Source: Candidatus Thorarchaeota archaeon
GTDB lineage: Archaea > Asgardarchaeota > Thorarchaeia > Thorarchaeales > Thorarchaeaceae
Reading direction: 5' to 3'
Length of the DNA: 64,000 bases
Assembly: GCA_021498125.1 (NCBI GenBank)
Contig: JAIZWL010000010.1
Location: 17,754 to 81,753, forward strand
Translations under genes and position numbers: made by a program
The notes under the pieces: generated by a model
The model's input: only the letters and a program-made list of their open reading frames with translations
Told to the model about the DNA's origin: nothing
Databases searched by the model: none
In this document: piece by piece, positions 56,014 through 64,000 of the stretch
Layout: each line of letters opens with the position of its first letter
Numbering within the stretch: the stretch's first letter is position 1

Positions 56014-56754
56014 ATGGAAACTGAAAACGAATGCCAACAATGGGAGAGGGTCGCAGGCGAGTTCGCAGAGAGCGAGAAGTACTTTCAGGCTGCAAATCAG
56101 TACGTACAGGCGGCTCAATGCTATCTCGAACGCGTCATTGAGATGACCCGAAAAGCTGCTGAGAACTATCACATTCATGCTGAAGCGATACTTGAAGAGA
56201 ACAACCATCAAGCCGCGGCAATGTCATATTTTGAGGCTGCAAATCAGTATCGCCAGCTCAACGAATATGACACAGCACTCACACTCTTTGAGACCGCTGC
56301 TGAACAGGCTCTCAAAGCGGATATGACAGAGACCGCTGCGAAATCGTATCTCTGGGCTGCCTTTGCGTGCCACAAATTGGGCAACTCAGAATATTTCCTC
56401 ACGACCGCAGAGAACATGGGCAATCTGTACGAGAAGGCAGCAGAACTATCTCTTGAAGAGGGGAAGGCCGAACGTGCAATCATCAATCTCTCTCTGGCTG
56501 CCATGGGGTTCTCCACTATTGAGAGCGATGATAAGGCCAAAGAACTCATTGAAAAGGCCAAACGCATAATTGGCAAGACATCATGGGACTGGCTTGTATC
56601 GCTTCTGAACTTCAGTGAAGCCCTCGCCAACCGTGACACAGATGAGGCCGAAGAGATCGTTCAGCACTTCACAGAGGAACGGACAATTCAGGAAGTCATG
56701 AATGCATGCCTGAACATAGTCACTGAACGCGAAAGGGCAAAACGGAAGAAGTGA
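56014..56754 (+). CDS. SNAP/TPR-like alpha-solenoid protein
   Basis: 246 residues, entirely helical. Repeating units such as YFQAANQYVQAAQCYLERV and AAAMSYFEAANQYRQLNEYDTALTLFETAAEQAL are TPR-like and similar in style to alpha-SNAP (soluble NSF attachment protein). There is no signal peptide or membrane helix, so it is a cytosolic scaffold. AGAGGTCTC lies about 8 bases before the ATG. It converges with the next gene, which also starts with such a solenoid; the two stop codons are one base apart. Its binding partner is not known. Confidence 0.65.
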   Translation: METENECQQWERVAGEFAESEKYFQAANQYVQAAQCYLERVIEMTRKAAENYHIHAEAILEENNHQAAAMSYFEAANQYRQLNEYDTALTLFETAAEQALKADMTETAAKSYLWAAFACHKLGNSEYFLTTAENMGNLYEKAAELSLEEGKAERAIINLSLAAMGFSTIESDDKAKELIEKAKRIIGKTSWDWLVSLLNFSEALANRDTDEAEEIVQHFTEERTIQEVMNACLNIVTERERAKRKK

Positions 56755-56755
56755 A

Positions 56756-58006
56756 CTAGATCACGTTCACCATTCCCGATTCCACGAGTTCCGAAACATC
56801 TTTCCCACTCGTGACTTTCACTGTGACAATACCCTCCCCCAAGACCTCACCACGGACATACACTTGAAAGCGCATGGTCTCACCAGCGCCAATAAACTGA
56901 ATGATCTTATCGCGTCCTCCAATCGAGAGGTCAAGATTATCGGAGAGGTCAATATCCACGTGAATGTTATTGGCCGGTCCGTCACCAGTGTTTTTTAGAG
57001 CAATGTCGATGACGACCTCATCACCAAGTGAACAGTCAATGCGCCGGGGAGTCATATCGATCTCTAGCTGGGCAGGGGCTGGATCGATCCGAAACTCAAG
57101 ACGATTGCTATGTTTGTTGACAAGGACCTGTTCGCCCTCAAGGGTCATGCGGAACGGGCCAACAACGCCATCGCCACTCAAGACCGGATTGAGCACAATG
57201 AGCCAAGAGCCTGTGGTAGAAGGTTCATGGCCGATCTCGGGCTCACGGATGAAGGTCAGACTATTGGACAATGGCAGACGATAATCAACGACCTTCACAG
57301 AAACGGGACAAGTGTAATGGAGTTCAAGTTCAATAGGGGTCTTGGCGGGAACCGACTCAATGGGCGGACCTGCCCAATCAACAACAACATCCGTCTGCAT
57401 TGCGATTTTTACGGACGAAACCACAAAATTGATCACATCAGAGAGAGCGTCACTGGTCTTGACACCGCCCAAGACTTTATTCAGTCGCGCCTCCTGAACA
57501 TCATCGCCCTCACAGAGGACCTTGACACACAGTGAAGCAAGATTGAAGAGATTACCACGAGAACCGCTGGACGTAGAACTTCGCTTATCGGCCTTCTTGA
57601 AGAGATTGATTGCAGTATCAAAGGCACGAGCGGCAAGGTAGCAGATGACAGCGCTGCTCAATGCATCATTGGCATTTCTATACTTCTTATCACGATGAAG
57701 GTGGTCAGAGGCCTCGGCATAGAGACCTCCACCCTCTGCAAAGACTCCATCTGCGAGAAGAAGGTCGGCCGCAGCGATCTTCATCTCCGCGGTACGAGTA
57801 TGATCATTATTCTCAAGTGCAGCATAGGCTGCTTCACGATAATACTTGATAGCAAAATCAACATGATTTGCCTCTAGAAATAACAGAGAGGCCTTCTCAA
57901 ACTCGTCACTGGCATAGTCGGGATAGCCCTCTTCTAACTCTTCGAGCGCTTTGTCCACATGCTTCTTCGCTCGTTCCAGTGGATCTCTCTTGAAAAACTT
58001 GAACAT
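56756..58006 (-). CDS. TPR/SNAP-like solenoid fused to tandem beta-sandwich domains
   Basis: About 416 residues from ATG 58006, which has TGAGGTC 7 bases upstream; a TTG at 58021 is rejected. Residues about 5-165 are TPR/SNAP-like helical repeats (AKKHVDKALEELEEG..., DFAIKYYREAAYAAL). Residues about 200-416 are all-beta: two Ig-like or CARDB-like sandwiches (PIELELHYTCPVSVKVVDY...; VVIDIALKNTGDGPANNIHVDIDL). It has no signal peptide. The solenoid-plus-Ig layout resembles eukaryotic trafficking proteins such as TRAPP subunits or adaptin ears, but this is a resemblance of architecture only. It pairs in a convergent arrangement with 56014-56754. Confidence 0.6.
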   Translation of the reverse strand: MFKFFKRDPLERAKKHVDKALEELEEGYPDYASDEFEKASLLFLEANHVDFAIKYYREAAYAALENNDHTRTAEMKIAAADLLLADGVFAEGGGLYAEASDHLHRDKKYRNANDALSSAVICYLAARAFDTAINLFKKADKRSSTSSGSRGNLFNLASLCVKVLCEGDDVQEARLNKVLGGVKTSDALSDVINFVVSSVKIAMQTDVVVDWAGPPIESVPAKTPIELELHYTCPVSVKVVDYRLPLSNSLTFIREPEIGHEPSTTGSWLIVLNPVLSGDGVVGPFRMTLEGEQVLVNKHSNRLEFRIDPAPAQLEIDMTPRRIDCSLGDEVVIDIALKNTGDGPANNIHVDIDLSDNLDLSIGGRDKIIQFIGAGETMRFQVYVRGEVLGEGIVTVKVTSGKDVSELVESGMVNVI

Positions 58007-58225
58007 GATAACAGACCTCAACTGACACAGAGGAATAACAACGCCCGTTCATTTTATCGGTTTCGGCTAGCGTGAATCTCGGCATCAACATGAGTTCACT
58101 GATTAATACACTGTGCTCTCCAAGAAGGCGTGCGGTTCATAAAAAATATTTTCATAACATCTATTAGGAAATACAGGCAATTACTCAAGACGCATAGTGG
58201 AACTCGATGTGGGAGAACTTACAAT

Positions 58226-59611
58226 ATGGGAGAAAATATGGTCTCACAAAATGGCTGGGCTGAGGAGCGTCTTGACGAGGTTCGCGCAAGGGCGATCATC
58301 ACCGAAATTTTTCAAGAAGCAAAGCAAACACCACCAAGTGTGATAGAATTTGTCCGAACATCTGACATCCAGTCAAGGCCTCAGATCAGTCTAGATGAAG
58401 GAGTACTCCATGTAGAGGCCTTCGCAGAATACGAGTTAAAGAAACTGGTAGGACAACTTATCCTTAGACAGAGATGGTCGTTGATTTCATGGTTTTTAGT
58501 AAATCATGGTAGACTGTTTATCATCATCAATTCTTTTTTGCTGGGGGGCGTACTTGCGATAGTGGCCATTATCGCTCAGATGAACCAGAGCATACAAACC
58601 GAGATGATCACGTGGGCAGTGCTCGTAACAACTTTGCTCATGCAAATAATAATATATATTGGCCCAATTAAGCATATGCGGCTAAAAAGAAAACTTGCTA
58701 TTGATATGCGACACCTCTCCTGCCTGACCGAGTATGATGCACATGATTTGAAGATGGATCAAATAATATTAGTAATTACATTTATGATGCCAATCTCTTG
58801 GGCAATATTTATTTTAACTGTTTTGAACAATACAATCTCTTATTCAGATGCCAGTTATGACATCGTATTTGGAGTACCGCTGGCACTCAGCGTCTTGGGA
58901 GTTTTTCTATGGATTCCTACCGCATTGCTTTGCTCGCGCACAGATCTCTGCTTTGGAAAAAGAAGAGATGACGCAAAGAGAGGGGCCCGTTATCACACGT
59001 CAGAATATCTTGAGAGAGCGTTCAATGAAGTGATCGACAAGCTGGAACTCAGAGAAGGCCTATATTCAGCATATGACGAGTTTGATTCGATCAATGTGAG
59101 ATATAGAGATATCAAGTATCCACAATGCCGCGAGATTTATTTTTATGTCAACAAGAGAACATTAATGATCAAAGCATCAGACATCTCCGAAGAGGCGGCA
59201 AAACGCTTTGGCATTGCCAGACTCGTAGCAGATAGCATTCAACCCGATTCCGATGAAATTCTATCACAGAGGAGCAGACCAATATTCAATTTCATGTTCG
59301 TCATCTCTATGGCCCTAGCAGGCGCAATAATGAAATATAGCATATCTCAAGACGCCATGGTGATCACCAGTATCATTGCGGCAGTGATTTTCACATGGTC
59401 ATGGCTCATAGAATGGCGATATAATAGTGAAATGCGAGAGAAGATGGCCATGGCGCTCAAGAGGACTGGCCTCTTTTCCGAAGAGTCTGCGAAATTGCAT
59501 ACAAGATTGGTCAAGATAATCTCGGCCAGGTTTGACCTGAGCATTCTGATAGGATCATTATTCATCTTATTCGGAATGGTGTGGTTGCTGAGTGTGACTA
59601 ATGGTGTATGA
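58226..59611 (+). CDS. Internally duplicated membrane protein, possible M48-like pseudoprotease
   Basis: About 461 residues. ATG 58226 has GGGAGA 9 bases upstream; the frame is open to 58130. Two halves look alike: a soluble segment (SLDEGVLHVEAFAEYELKKLV and YVNKRTLMIKASDISEEAAKR), then two to three membrane helices, then a basic loop and a last helix. The soluble parts recall the strand-helix before the HExxH of M48 peptidases, but no HExxH is present, so peptidase activity is unlikely. Function is unknown. The similarity between halves is by eye. Confidence 0.5.
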   Translation: MGENMVSQNGWAEERLDEVRARAIITEIFQEAKQTPPSVIEFVRTSDIQSRPQISLDEGVLHVEAFAEYELKKLVGQLILRQRWSLISWFLVNHGRLFIIINSFLLGGVLAIVAIIAQMNQSIQTEMITWAVLVTTLLMQIIIYIGPIKHMRLKRKLAIDMRHLSCLTEYDAHDLKMDQIILVITFMMPISWAIFILTVLNNTISYSDASYDIVFGVPLALSVLGVFLWIPTALLCSRTDLCFGKRRDDAKRGARYHTSEYLERAFNEVIDKLELREGLYSAYDEFDSINVRYRDIKYPQCREIYFYVNKRTLMIKASDISEEAAKRFGIARLVADSIQPDSDEILSQRSRPIFNFMFVISMALAGAIMKYSISQDAMVITSIIAAVIFTWSWLIEWRYNSEMREKMAMALKRTGLFSEESAKLHTRLVKIISARFDLSILIGSLFILFGMVWLLSVTNGV

Positions 59612-59725
59612 ACCAATCAAGAATACATGGCAACCACCAAAGATCCCGTCAACAAGAAATTTCGGGAACATATGCAAAGTTGACAAAAGCATAAGAAATA
59701 TCGGAAGTTATTTGGAGGAGACCCC

Positions 59726-60931
59726 ATGCCTAAATCGTTCATCTACTGGACAGATCCGCTCGTAGACACGTTTGACGTGACAATTGTATCGTGTGTCAAG
59801 GGAGAAGAAGGATACGAGGTGGTCATTGATGATCCGGTTGTGCGACCCGAAGGGGGTGGTCAAGCTGGAGACCGTGGATCACTTGTACAAAAGAAGAAGA
59901 CCATCGAGTTCTTTGACACTCGTGAACAGGACGGCAATCTCATCCTCGTATGTAAGGCACCTGTTGAGAAAGGAGCAGCAACACTTCAGGTGGATATGGC
60001 ATGGCGAAGAGCATCGATGAGAAACCATAGTGCGGAGCATCTCTTCGTGAGCCAGATGAAACGTATTCACAAGGACGCCGAACTTGGATATATCTGGATA
60101 GATGGAGAACACGGTACTGTCGATGTTCACGGTAGTGAGATCACACTGGAGGAGGTCTTTGCAGCAGAACGCGAGGTCCAGCGAATCATTGCAGAGGACG
60201 TACCTTTGGACACGCGGATCGTTCCGGCGAACGAACTTGATGAGACCGTAAGGGCACGCGAGGGCGTCACAAAAAAGCACGGAGAGGTCAGAATCGTCTC
60301 ATTTGGTGACTATGACAGCTCGGCATGTTCAGGAGTTCATGTGCTGTCAACTGGGGACATAAAATTATTCAAAGTCGTCAATTGCAAGTTCGCTGACGAT
60401 CGCGTCAGGGTAGAGTTCATGACGGGCGAGCGTGCGATCGAAGAAGTCACCAAGGTCTATAATGAAGTCCTGTCGAGAAGAGAGACCTACCCCTTTGAGA
60501 TGGAACAGATAGGAGCGGTCTTGGATCGTAGCAAGCACGTCTTGATCGAGAGAGATATGCTCGTCGAGAAGATGGAAGAACTGATCACATCCCGACTTGG
60601 TGGCGAAACCATAGAAGACCTACTCTTCGTAGCCGAACTGTTACCCGGATTTGAATCAGGGGATCTTCGGCGAATCTTGAAGAAGATACCATTCAAAGGA
60701 AAGATGGCAGTGCTTCTATTCACACCAGACAGAAAATCAAACTTCATCTTTGCCGTTAATGAGCTGGGACAGGAGGCCAAGGAGATCATAGGCCCAATAG
60801 TTCAGAATCTAGGTGGTAGAGGCGGAGGCAGCAGGGATGTGTTCACTGGAGGATTTACTGACGTGGAGGACCCACTAGGACTCTTTGAGCAGTTGAAAAA
60901 TAAAATAAGAGAGAGGCTGTCAAAGGCATAG
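59726..60931 (+). CDS. alaX: Alanyl-tRNA editing protein, long AlaX type
   Basis: 401 residues. The editing-domain zinc motifs are intact: NHSAEHLF (HxxxH) and CSGVH (CxxxH). The N-terminal DPVVRPEGGGQAGDRG pattern is typical. A coiled region and a C-terminal DHHA1 domain (GGRGGGSRDVFTGGF) follow, so it is the long AlaX form. It hydrolyses mischarged Ser- or Gly-tRNA-Ala in trans. TTTGGAGGAGACC lies just before the ATG. Confidence 0.93.
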   Translation: MPKSFIYWTDPLVDTFDVTIVSCVKGEEGYEVVIDDPVVRPEGGGQAGDRGSLVQKKKTIEFFDTREQDGNLILVCKAPVEKGAATLQVDMAWRRASMRNHSAEHLFVSQMKRIHKDAELGYIWIDGEHGTVDVHGSEITLEEVFAAEREVQRIIAEDVPLDTRIVPANELDETVRAREGVTKKHGEVRIVSFGDYDSSACSGVHVLSTGDIKLFKVVNCKFADDRVRVEFMTGERAIEEVTKVYNEVLSRRETYPFEMEQIGAVLDRSKHVLIERDMLVEKMEELITSRLGGETIEDLLFVAELLPGFESGDLRRILKKIPFKGKMAVLLFTPDRKSNFIFAVNELGQEAKEIIGPIVQNLGGRGGGSRDVFTGGFTDVEDPLGLFEQLKNKIRERLSKA

Positions 60932-60932
60932 A

Positions 60933-61466
60933 TCACTCCAAGCCGTGTACTTTTGCAATCTCAGACCAGAACTTCTTAACAGCCCAAGGAACAGCAATGA
61001 ACTCTTCACGGAACCCATCAAAGTTTAGACCCTGTGACAGCATCTCCTGAGAGGTCCCGATATATCCACGTTCTTGCTCGAAATCAAAACAGACCTCTGC
61101 ATATCGACGGTTCGCACCAAGAAGATCGAGGAGGACTGCCTGTTTCTTGTCCTCTGGGATCTTGTCAAGAGGATAGACATCTGCATAGACCTGTACCCAT
61201 CGCTGACCAGGCCTGACATAGACAGCATACCGGAAGTGAGTGTCATCTTCAGCAGACTCATCGGTGACTGGCTGACCATCCTTACGTTCGGTAAAGATAA
61301 GCTCAAAGACACCAGCCTCTTCATTCCACTGAAACTTCAAATTCAGCAGATAGAGATACTCTTCAACCTGTGATTTTACGTCTACCAATTTGCTCGCCCT
61401 GCTAATTGCATGGTATGGGTATCTTAAGAGTGTTGGTAGGCTATAGAAGAGATTACTTTTGGCCAC
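60933..61466 (-). CDS. Second YbjN / secretion-chaperone-fold protein
   Basis: About 177 residues from GTG 61466, which has GGAGGGG directly upstream; a TTG at 61481 would lie on that site. The core 'RWVQVYADVYPLDKIPEDKKQAVLLDLLGANRRYAEVCFDF' and the following helix pattern match the YbjN-like protein at 23389, though the two are diverged. The family acts by binding partners rather than by catalysis. It converges with alaX (stop codons two bases apart). Confidence 0.6.
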   Translation of the reverse strand: MAKSNLFYSLPTLLRYPYHAISRASKLVDVKSQVEEYLYLLNLKFQWNEEAGVFELIFTERKDGQPVTDESAEDDTHFRYAVYVRPGQRWVQVYADVYPLDKIPEDKKQAVLLDLLGANRRYAEVCFDFEQERGYIGTSQEMLSQGLNFDGFREEFIAVPWAVKKFWSEIAKVHGLE

Positions 61467-61573
61467 CTCTCCCCCCTCCAAGTATGTCCCATCGGACGAA
61501 CAAGCGGACGAGACAAGTACCTTAGAAGTCCGAGTGAAACTTGCGCACAGAAGATTCTCCCGAGGAATGAATT

Positions 61574-62695
61574 GTGCTCACGAGCAGATCAGCGCACACC
61601 CAAGTGCAACTTGAACCTACTCTTGGCACACGATCTCTCACCGTATTTACTCCTCCCGGTATCACCGTTGAACCCGCAAAATATCCCACCATGTTCGTTG
61701 GCGTTCTCGCCAGTACCCACCCCTCCCAACATATCTCAATCTACGACCATCCTCGAGCATGGAAGGGATTCAGTAGAGATGCGATCAGACACATGCGCGA
61801 GCGACTCTACAGATTTTTGGTCCCTATCGACGCTCGCGACATGTTCCCTCGGGAGACTCTTGACACTCTTAGAACAATTGCATTATCCGTCACACCTCTT
61901 GCGCTTGGCGTGGAGACACCATCTCTTCCTCCACGCCGTCTTCGACCATTGGCGGGCATTCTTCCCGCAGGACCTAATGTCATTGTTCAGGATATTGAAA
62001 TCCTCTCAGAACCGGAGATCAGTCATGTTGCACAAAAGATCTGCGAGAAAGACATCCCGGCCTCAGAGGGGGCATGGCAACTGCTAGACTATGATTACTC
62101 TCTTGATCAGGTCGTAAGGCTCATGTCGCTTGGGATGCTGGGGCGCCTTGATAAGAGACGGCTCGTGCAGACTCGTAGTGCATACAAGGTGATCATTGAC
62201 GCATATATTGAGCGGGCCATTGCAGGTCTGAGAGAACAACCGATCTCTGAGGGTTATCGAATTCATATAGCAAATTACTATGGCGACTCATTTATCATCA
62301 TTACCAGACCCGGAGAGGCCAGAGTTGATTATATCAGGGCAGAAAAGACCACTACAGGATTTCAGATTCTCGCAGATCTCGAAGACTCGAAATCTATAGC
62401 AAACCCTCCGAAACTCTCGGTCCTTGCGGATCATGCTCGCTTCGCAGCCTATCGAACAATGCGAGAAGAGCAACAGTCATCGCATGTCATTATTTTGCAC
62501 TCGAATGTAGAACCAAACAATAATGACCTCGAACCTTGGCTTACACGATTTGGGGTCGCACAAGCGATGCAGGCACAACCTGCACTGCTCGACTCTGTAG
62601 ATAACGTACTGGCAATCCTTCAGACGATTCTCCGACCAAATCTAAGACTATGGGACGAACACACACCTTTATTGAAGCGGCTGGCCAAGAATTGA
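61574..62695 (+). CDS. Divergent Nre-family (NreA-like) DNA repair protein
   Basis: 373 residues from GTG 61574, with CGAGGAATG just upstream. The order of motifs follows archaeal Nre proteins: an N-terminal 'FTPPGITV...KYPTMFVGVL', a YDHPRAWKGFS motif, an 'ASEGAWQLLDYDYSLDQVVRLMSLGMLG' stretch, and 'RRLVQTRSAYKVIIDAYI', corresponding to the family's 'R.LVPTRW.I' motif. Nre proteins take part in DNA-damage repair with PCNA. No typical PCNA-binding tail (QxxLxxFF) is visible, and the N-terminal zinc motif is absent. The gene is divergent from the YbjN-like gene. Confidence 0.6.
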   Translation: MLTSRSAHTQVQLEPTLGTRSLTVFTPPGITVEPAKYPTMFVGVLASTHPSQHISIYDHPRAWKGFSRDAIRHMRERLYRFLVPIDARDMFPRETLDTLRTIALSVTPLALGVETPSLPPRRLRPLAGILPAGPNVIVQDIEILSEPEISHVAQKICEKDIPASEGAWQLLDYDYSLDQVVRLMSLGMLGRLDKRRLVQTRSAYKVIIDAYIERAIAGLREQPISEGYRIHIANYYGDSFIIITRPGEARVDYIRAEKTTTGFQILADLEDSKSIANPPKLSVLADHARFAAYRTMREEQQSSHVIILHSNVEPNNNDLEPWLTRFGVAQAMQAQPALLDSVDNVLAILQTILRPNLRLWDEHTPLLKRLAKN

Positions 62696-62768
62696 AGTCA
62701 TATTAAAATAAAAAACGACTTACCAAGAGGCGACATACGTCCGACATCCGTCCGACATGTGCTGTTGA

Positions 62769-62804
62769 TAAAAAAAGAAAAAAGGAGAGAGGGCAAAAGG
62801 CCCT
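62769..62804 (-). terminator. Terminator of the zinc-ribbon membrane protein gene
   Basis: The stem AGGGC/GCCCT (62790-62794 with 62800-62804) directly abuts the stop; CTCTCCTTTTTTC follows on the minus strand. Confidence 0.6.
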
Positions 62805-63763
62805 TAGATCTTCTCCTTAGCCTCTTTGCGTGATACGCCCTTGTAGAGAAACATCAAGCCCAAGACCGATAAGATACCACCGGAGACCATTCCGCCTCCG
62901 ACCAGTATTGAGAGCTTAAAGGCAAGATACAAGAGACCAACACCAAGCAGAAGGAAGATAAGACCACCACCAACTGCCATTCCACGAAACGCAAGAGAAC
63001 GCGGATACTTGCTCTCGATCACATAGCCTGTGGCTGCTGAGACCGAAGCCTTGTACGTGCGACTACCATACCGATACTCAAGCTCCCAGACAGGAACATG
63101 GATCAGATAGGTCTCGCCAACATCAATGTCGTCATTGCGCTCGTCGATCTTGTCAACCTCATCCATTATCAATGCGGTCTGTTTCTCGAAGGCCAGGTTC
63201 TTTGCTATCTCCCGCGCCTCATCTTCACCTACTTGGCTATGTAGGACCTTCCCATCAAACTCCTCCGCATGTGCATGACTGAAGTATTCCTTCGCACGTG
63301 TAGGAATTGGAAAGTTCTTGATATCCTCATCAATGTTCTCTATACCGGGCACACTGAGTTCGTAACGCCTCTCGAATCGTCCGGATTCGGGTTTCCAGTA
63401 GAAGTCAATCCGCTTGTATGCACCGCGGTATTGTGGCCACTCGTCGTAAAAGTTAGCATCTTTGCCCATACCCTTGTAGCTGGTATCTGCATCGACACGA
63501 CTGATCCAGAACGGGTAGAAGACCAGTTTGGCCTTGACGAACTTGGCTGCAACGGGGAGATCATGTGGAGCACCGAGTTGTTTGGAACACCAATCAAGCA
63601 AGGTCCTCTGCGCCTCTGACTGCGGGAAGTGGACTCGGATCATGTAATGATCTTTGAACTTTTTACCGGCCGTTGTCTGAGCAGTACCACAATAAGGACA
63701 GACCAGAAGAACGTCCCCTGGACCCGCCTCGAAATCAGCATCACAAAACGCACATCTCACCAT
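62804..63763 (-). CDS. Zinc-ribbon membrane protein (hypothetical)
   Basis: 319 residues. The N-terminus is a zinc ribbon (CAFCDADF ... CPYCGTAQ). A long soluble domain follows; its last part (VPVWELEYRYGSRTYKASVSAATGYVIESKYP) looks like a PepSY-type hairpin. Two C-terminal membrane helices (about 250-305) end in a basic tail KGVSRKEAKEKI. I do not recognise a specific family. Its start lies five bases after the stop of the preceding gene, so it is in an operon with the cut-off gene at 63768-64000. Confidence 0.6.
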   Translation of the reverse strand: MVRCAFCDADFEAGPGDVLLVCPYCGTAQTTAGKKFKDHYMIRVHFPQSEAQRTLLDWCSKQLGAPHDLPVAAKFVKAKLVFYPFWISRVDADTSYKGMGKDANFYDEWPQYRGAYKRIDFYWKPESGRFERRYELSVPGIENIDEDIKNFPIPTRAKEYFSHAHAEEFDGKVLHSQVGEDEAREIAKNLAFEKQTALIMDEVDKIDERNDDIDVGETYLIHVPVWELEYRYGSRTYKASVSAATGYVIESKYPRSLAFRGMAVGGGLIFLLLGVGLLYLAFKLSILVGGGMVSGGILSVLGLMFLYKGVSRKEAKEKI

Positions 63764-63767
63764 GATA

Positions 63768-64000
63768 TCACCCTCGCTTCTCCCGCTGCGTCATAAGCAG
63801 CACTCTGAAACCAAAGAACGCCATAATCACACCAATGATTGCAGCGACAGCACCACCAATGATCCGGCTGGTTGAATCAATCAGACTCCCGAGGTAAGCC
63901 AGTTCGCCACCGACCCCACCGACAATGATACCGATGAGACCGATCAGGGTCCACATAATTCTCTGGCCCTTGGTGATAGGAATCTCTCCAAGAACAACCT
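63768..64000 (-). CDS. Small or C-terminal membrane protein, 5' end probably outside window
   Basis: From the ATG at 63956 it would be a 62-residue protein with two membrane helices (LIGLIGIIVGGVGG and GGAVAAIIGVIMAFFGF). The same frame stays open to the window edge (VVLGEIPITKGQRI before the Met), and no clear Shine-Dalgarno precedes the ATG. It may therefore be the tail of a longer protein. It precedes the zinc-ribbon gene with a 4-base gap. Confidence 0.5.
   Translation of the reverse strand, partial: VVLGEIPITKGQRIMWTLIGLIGIIVGGVGGELAYLGSLIDSTSRIIGGAVAAIIGVIMAFFGFRVLLMTQREKRG

Noticed and set aside
1..64000. tRNA, rRNA or replication origin
   Set aside because: No cloverleaf with a GGTTCRAATCC-type arm, no rRNA-like stretch and no repeat cluster of the origin type was seen by eye; a tRNAscan run would settle it.

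Overview
The window is archaeal. It has an archaeal/eukaryotic-type glycyl-tRNA synthetase, an archaeal-type phosphopantetheine adenylyltransferase, an HMG-CoA reductase (isoprenoid lipids), a divergent Nre-family repair protein and TATA-box promoters close to start codons. It also encodes very large, sequon-rich surface proteins with a C-terminal membrane anchor. A membrane protein with a longin/roadblock-like domain, two SNAP/TPR-like solenoid proteins and generally moderate base composition suggest an Asgard archaeon, perhaps Thorarchaeia-like. That placement is an inference; no single marker here proves it.

Layout. 1-7.1 kb is accessory and mostly on the minus strand: a truncated GH18-like secreted protein, an ECF-type S component, a 16-residue-repeat protein, a membrane protein, a possible caspase-fold secreted protein, a coiled-coil DUF3782-like protein and an FG-GAP propeller protein. 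7.3-23.8 kb carries the longin-domain sensor, MutS, an orphan MNT nucleotidyltransferase, an AAA ATPase, an AbrB-like regulator, ribulose-phosphate epimerase plus transaldolase, an amidohydrolase, a small inverted-repeat mobile element with target duplication, a CBM/Ig-like surface protein, MutL, a probably frameshifted gene and a YbjN-like protein.

24.0-46.6 kb is the most striking part: three giant tandem paralogous surface proteins (about 1950, 1956 and 2420 residues) and a large polytopic membrane protein with a C-terminal SpoIIM-like domain, all on the minus strand. Each gene ends in its own hairpin followed by a T-run. The first two share a duplicated 5' leader with a conserved long-range stem. 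This looks like a cell-envelope locus, possibly an S-layer, with a dedicated membrane partner.

46.7-64 kb returns to housekeeping genes: ferritin, a DUF4910/M28-like aminopeptidase overlapping CoaD, a RACo-like ASKHA protein lacking its ferredoxin domain, UspA, a HepT/MntA-type toxin-antitoxin pair, GlyRS and a class II (bacterial-type) HMG-CoA reductase. After these come the two convergent TPR/SNAP-like genes, a duplicated membrane protein, AlaX, a second YbjN-like protein, the Nre-like protein and a zinc-ribbon membrane protein next to a gene cut by the window end. No tRNA, rRNA or CRISPR array was recognised.
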